This document shows positions 59,340 through 64,000 of a stretch of 64,000 nucleotides of DNA, piece after piece. Every line of letters starts with the position of its first letter. The first letter of the stretch is position 1. The notes under the pieces were generated by a model. It ran no database searches, was not told where the DNA came from, and worked only from the letters and a program-made list of their open reading frames with translations. The stretch is taken from NCBI RefSeq assembly GCF_932294415.1, contig NC_065544.1, forward strand, positions 27,317,351 through 27,381,350, read 5' to 3'. This stretch comes from Quercus robur (Eukaryota; Streptophyta; Magnoliopsida; Fagales; Fagaceae). Both the position numbers and the translations under genes were made by a program.

Positions 59340-61896
59340 TCATATCCAATATCAATTATCAAATAACTCTTGTATGTAAATATCTCACACTATAGCATTA
59401 GGAATAGATATAAAAATCTGAGTCAAAACAAATACAATATAAGCCATGAAGTCAGTAAAAACAAATTTTAAGAACAAATTGTTCAAGCTCAAAAGTCAAA
59501 ACTAAATGTGTGTTTGTTTTGTCCAACTTAATTTTGTCATAAAATATCCCTATTCAAAAAGGAAAATATTAATGTTGTCCACTATTCAAATTTATGTAGT
59601 TTGAGTAATTTAAACATCCTAGAGCTATATCCAACCAAGAACTATAAAGAAAGGCAAAGGGAGGAAGGAAGGCTGATTTAAATGAAGAAAAATGAAGGCC
59701 TTTAGAAGAATTCAAACTCGTATCAATAGCGAGCATCACCTCCAATTTAAACATTAGAGCCCTTATATATGCTAAAATTATCATGCATGAATATGTTTAT
59801 GGAGTGGTCTCACACCCTTGGCCAAAATGATATGCATTTGGCTATAGTTTTAATTGAGTTCTTTGACCATATAATTCCTCAGGGGTTCACCTTTGGGTAC
59901 ACAGTCATGAGGTCTGTCCTAAATTTTCAATAAAACCCAAACACCAATGCACTATCGTTGGCTTTCAAGTGGGAAATCATAATTTCAGCTATAATACTTA
60001 AGCTTGTAACTTTAGATATACATGCAGAATCACTACTTCTCTTTTGCATAATTGGATGCCAAATGAAAGCATTAGAATGTGATTTGATTTAGGTCTTTTC
60101 TTTATTATGCTTGATAAAACATGTATTTAGTGCTCAATGTTTGTTTCGTAATTAGAAACTTTTCTCAAAATAGTCTATGAATTGAAGTATACCTCATGTT
60201 TCCTAGAATGTATAAGGAACACATAAATAAAATTAAATTTAATGCTCAAACATTATGTCCAGTTTAATAGTAGTTACCTGCAAAACTATTGAATCTTTGA
60301 CTTGTATAATCCTTTTCATGGCCAATTTAGGGTATCATTATCACATCTTCTACCTAAAAAAACAACAAATCCCAAATAAGAAGTCTTAACAATAGCAAAC
60401 CCATGTCTCCAAGACATTTAATCAAACAGGTAGGATGTACAAACTTAGAAAACTTAAATATTAACTTAAAGGGAACCCAAAAACCATGTTAAATGAAAAC
60501 TGATATTTTTCACTATAAACAACACATCACCAGCAACAATGACGATGAAGACACAATTAAGGACATCAAACATGCTTAGAAAAACAACATGTGTTATATC
60601 ATACCTTTACCAAGTGTAAAATAAGACAAAGTATTGTATTTGTCCAAAAATATGTCTAATTCCTCTATCAAAATTATCCATTGATTGTATACCTTTGTAC
60701 ACAATCAGTTCTTTGCATACAAAAGCTCCTTAGCAACCACCTATTATTTTGTAATACAACTCTGCACAAAGTTCAGTTGATAATCCACTCCTTAAAATTT
60801 TCAAAAATCAAATAAACTAATAAAAAAAAAAGGATTTGGCTTACCTCCTGTATTTTTTTAATTGGAATCTCTTTTTTTCTTTTTCTTTTTTAATAAGAAA
60901 TTGCCACATTTCCCACTAACTAAGTAAAATGTGGAGATTAAAACCCACTATTACTTGCTATTATGTATTTAAAATAAAAGGAGACCTCCAGTTAAAAAAG
61001 TACTGGAGGTAAGCCTAACCCATAAAAAAAAATCTAAAGATTTTCTAAAACAAAACTCAATAACTATACGGCATCAAATCAACCGTGCCAAAATTTTTTA
61101 TTGAACCCCATTAAAAAAAAAAAAAACTATCTACAACAAACAGGCCATATATATCATTGAAAATTCTGAAACCACAATCTACATCAATACATCAACTTCA
61201 ATTTTGTTTGTTTGTTTGTTTTATTTTTTATTTTTATTTTAAGAAGAAGAAGAAGAAGAAGAAGAAGAAATCAAAGACAAAACAAATGGAGAAGGAGAGT
61301 GGCAAAACTTGAATAGATTACCAGTCTAACGAAATAAATTTAGAATCGCCCTCCAATGAAATAAATTTATCCCAAATAATCCATTAAAATTTTGAAATTT
61401 AATCCAAATAATTCAAAAAAATTAATTACCAAGCCTGTTCTTAGGCCTTTCAAAAACATAGAAACAAAAAAACCTTTCAAAAAACACCATAGCTTTTGCC
61501 AAAACCTACTGCATGAACTCCAATGGCTTGACCAGCATTGGCCTCTCTACACAGGCCAAACATGTGATAAAAATAAAGATTAGTGTAACAATGAACTCCT
61601 CCACATCGGCATCAAGAGTCTAGGTATTATCAGCACCATTGGCTTATGTGCTTGGTGCATGTAATTCTAGAACTAAAGTGGCCTATCTAAGCTAAGCTAA
61701 ATTAAATCTGCTAAAAAAACCTATATAGCAAAATAAAGCAAAGCTTGAAGCTAAAGCAGAACCTGTAGGATTGTTGTCAGATTTTAAGAGTTGGGAGGCT
61801 CTTCAATACTATCTCCACAACGAAACCCATCCATATCCACAATATTTCTTACCAAACGAGTAGAATTTGATTTTCTATGAGTGTTTCCCTGACTTC

Positions 61897-61927
<31 letters not shown>

Positions 61928-63500
61928 GAGACGAAAAAGGGTTAGAAATTGAAATCCCTAAATTGATAGAAAACCTAATTGAAGACATAATTAAAACTCA
62001 ACTTTCAGGCTCTATTCTATTCAAAACAATTTCAATTTGAATTTTAACCCATATCAATAAAAGAAAATTGAAACTTGAAAAAGATCATATTGGAATTTTT
62101 CATACCTGAAAAATCGTCCAACATCAGAAAAGAATCCAAATTCCTCAAGTCAGTCTTGAAAATCAAATGCCTAGAAAAGGGGGCCAAAAAATAATCAATA
62201 CCTAGATGATAAAAAATCCAGAACAAAAGCCACAGTGAGTCTTGAATTTCGAAGCTTTGAATAAAAAGAATACAAATTAGTAAATTAAAGTGCTAAACTG
62301 GACCCAAAAACCACAATTTCACTCCCACTAACAAATTAAGAGAATAGGTTAGGGGAAAAATCTTATAATTTAAGTAGAAATATCACTAACCATTCCTTAA
62401 AACATCAAGAGACAGCCTAGATAAAATTTGATCTTCTATGGTGTTTTCCTGGGAAAAACATAAAAAGTACAAAGAGGGAAACAAATTAGGAATTGAAATC
62501 CATAATTGCAACAAACCCTAATTAGGAATCCCCAAATCTCAAAATTAGTTATTTTCCAGTGTCCTTGTTTGTTTTCTCAATTTCCTACAAATATTTGAGC
62601 CCCAAAGTTATTTTGTCTTTTGTCCTAATTCAAGAATGTTCAGAATGGAAAAAGTCAAAATTATTCATTAGCATTTAGATTAGGACTACAACAACAAAAA
62701 AGGAAAAGGGTAGTGAAGATTGAGGATTAAGTAGAATAGATGAAAAAATGAAACAGTAAAACAGCGAGATTACATACATTTTTGTTGTTTTGTTTTTGAA
62801 AAATGGAACTACAGACATTACTTATCATATTAAGCAGAGAAGTAGCCACAGACCTCTAACCAGATCTGTATACTTGGTGTTTGCAAGTATCATATGTGAA
62901 CCTCAATAATAGTTCTATTAGTTCACATGAGAAAACTAAAGGTTTGTTCATATCTTGATTCTTTATGGTCATATCATTTTATGTCTGGCTCACATAATTT
63001 GTCATGTAATTAGGGGATAAGAAAGAATAATCCACTTCAACAAAAGGACTTTAAATCAAATCTTTCATAGATTTTTTTGAACATAGAAACAATAACGTTA
63101 GCGAATTGAATTTCTGAAAGCACGGATTACACCATTTAATTGAATTTCTTCAAGCATAGATACTGATGATGCACAGAAAATCAGTAGGCTGAATGCTTCG
63201 GGCTTCAATGATCTGGAAGGCCTAAAAAGGAAAACAAACAATCAAAGGAGACCGGTGGTGACCGACCAAGAACCCTTCGATGCTTAAGTTAGTTTCTCTC
63301 TGAATTTCTAGAGTTCTAACTATGTGCTATGAATTATGGACAAAGTCATGAACTTAGGCCATATTTGTTTGTATTTTTAATTCCCTAAAGGCACTGCTTC
63401 TAAGCATGTGCCATGCTTGTGGATGATGTTTATGTTATGTATATACAGTTGGGATTCCCAATGTATGTAATGTTGTGTGAATTCCCAATTTTTATGTTGT
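59340..63500. other. Gene-poor AT-rich DNA
   Basis: No coding sequence was recognised. It includes an AAG repeat near 61243-61269, a poly-A run near 61896-61925 and short homopolymer tracts. A few short ORFs occur but have no domain, start context or splice support. Confidence 0.55.
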
Positions 63501-63634
63501 TTTCATTCAAACTAATCCACAAGAAGGCTAAAAGCCCAAGACGAGTAAATTCTCTGGACACAGAGATGTAACGTCTATTAGCTTTCCTTAAAATAAGGAT
63601 AAAGCAAAGAAAAATAAACCTAGGGAATATTCAT

Positions 63635-63960
63635 CTAATCAATGGACGAGGTAAAACCTAAGGTGTATTTGTCTAACCAATGGACAAGGAAAAACGTGCA
63701 CACAAAAAGTATTTAAAATTCGTTGATGAATTTGACCAACCACAGTCCAATCTTTGGACAAGTAAAAGCTAGCAATGTCTTGCCCAAAGATGAGTAAAGA
63801 ACCGTCCAGCCCATGGACGAGGGATAATACAAGCTGAGTCAAATCTATGGACGAATGAAGCTAACAAAAGAAATGCCATTCATAGACGAGTTATACTTGT
63901 AAAAATTTAAAGAGTGGTAAAGGATGCTGAACATGAACAAATTCTTGCCATGGACGAGCC
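63635..63960 (+). repeat. Degenerate TGGACGA repeats at the window edge
   Basis: ATGGACGAG-like phrases recur near 63641, 63679 (TGGACAAG), 63753 (TGGACAAG), 63813, 63849, 63883 (ATAGACGAG) and 63952, every 35-70 bp. They resemble the GTCCA...TGGACGG units of the Tat array at 44.5-45.1 kb. Probably the 3' region of another, older Tat-type element that continues beyond the window. Confidence 0.55.
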
Positions 63961-64000
63961 ATGGTTGGAACCAATATAATGGATGCAAAGGATATTCATC

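Noticed and set aside
58542..59362. ORFs through the (GA)n arrays
   Set aside because: They consist largely of Arg-Glu or Ser-Leu repeats, an artefact of a dinucleotide repeat.
1..64000. CRISPR arrays, bacterial operons, riboswitches
   Set aside because: The DNA is plant nuclear; regularly spaced repeats seen here are transposon-internal or microsatellite.

Overview
The window is nuclear DNA from a plant, almost certainly a woody eudicot; Fagaceae is only a guess from the look of the repeats. Evidence: AT-rich intergenic DNA, GT-AG introns, plant-type genes (plastid glutamate-1-semialdehyde aminotransferase, purple acid phosphatase, kelch protein) and a dense load of plant transposons. There is no prokaryotic organisation, CRISPR array, rRNA or convincing tRNA gene.

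Layout. 0.2-5.2 kb: a dead MuDR-type (MULE) transposon with repeat-rich 5' DNA, interrupted by an LTR-like insertion. 6.3-6.9 kb: part of a Copia-like LTR, minus strand. 8.9-11.2 kb: a duplicated segment and a LINE remnant. 11.4-15.1 kb: a minus-strand kelch gene whose second exon is in splice phase with three downstream PRP40-like exons, so the locus may be chimeric; one intron holds a MITE with target-site duplication. 16-18.2 kb: a LINE RT remnant, an 869-bp solo LTR with perfect target duplication (same family as the 6.3 kb fragment, opposite orientation) and a foldback hairpin. 20.9-24.8 kb: degenerate coding-like DNA. 26.9-27.4 kb: a small intact plastid-targeted-looking protein gene. 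29-31.6 kb: two CACTA ends and an unrecognised coding remnant with a 31-nt-arm hairpin.

35.4-49.1 kb: a purple acid phosphatase (PAP1/PAP27-like) pseudogene, split in an intron by a complete 10,261-bp Ty3/gypsy element of the Tat type (490-bp LTRs, TTTAG target duplication). The element's gag-pol has a stop and a frameshift, but it carries in antisense a four-coding-exon gene that still splices to an open 634-codon frame. The same half of the element holds a tandem array of hairpin-forming units and is saturated with the pentamer GACGG. This is the most interesting system in the window.

50.7-53.5 kb: an intact three-exon glutamate-1-semialdehyde 2,1-aminomutase gene (tetrapyrrole synthesis in the plastid), followed at 56.2-57.6 kb by a tandem-duplicated, deletion-ridden pseudocopy. 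57.6-64 kb is gene-poor, with a SINE-like element, two long (GA)n arrays and, at the right edge, TGGACGA-type repeats that look like a decayed relative of the Tat 3' array.

Only three or four loci look functional: the GSA aminotransferase, the small plastid protein, the kelch gene and possibly the antisense gene of the retroelement. Everything was read by eye. Exon edges were checked by splice dinucleotides and reading phase, not by transcripts.
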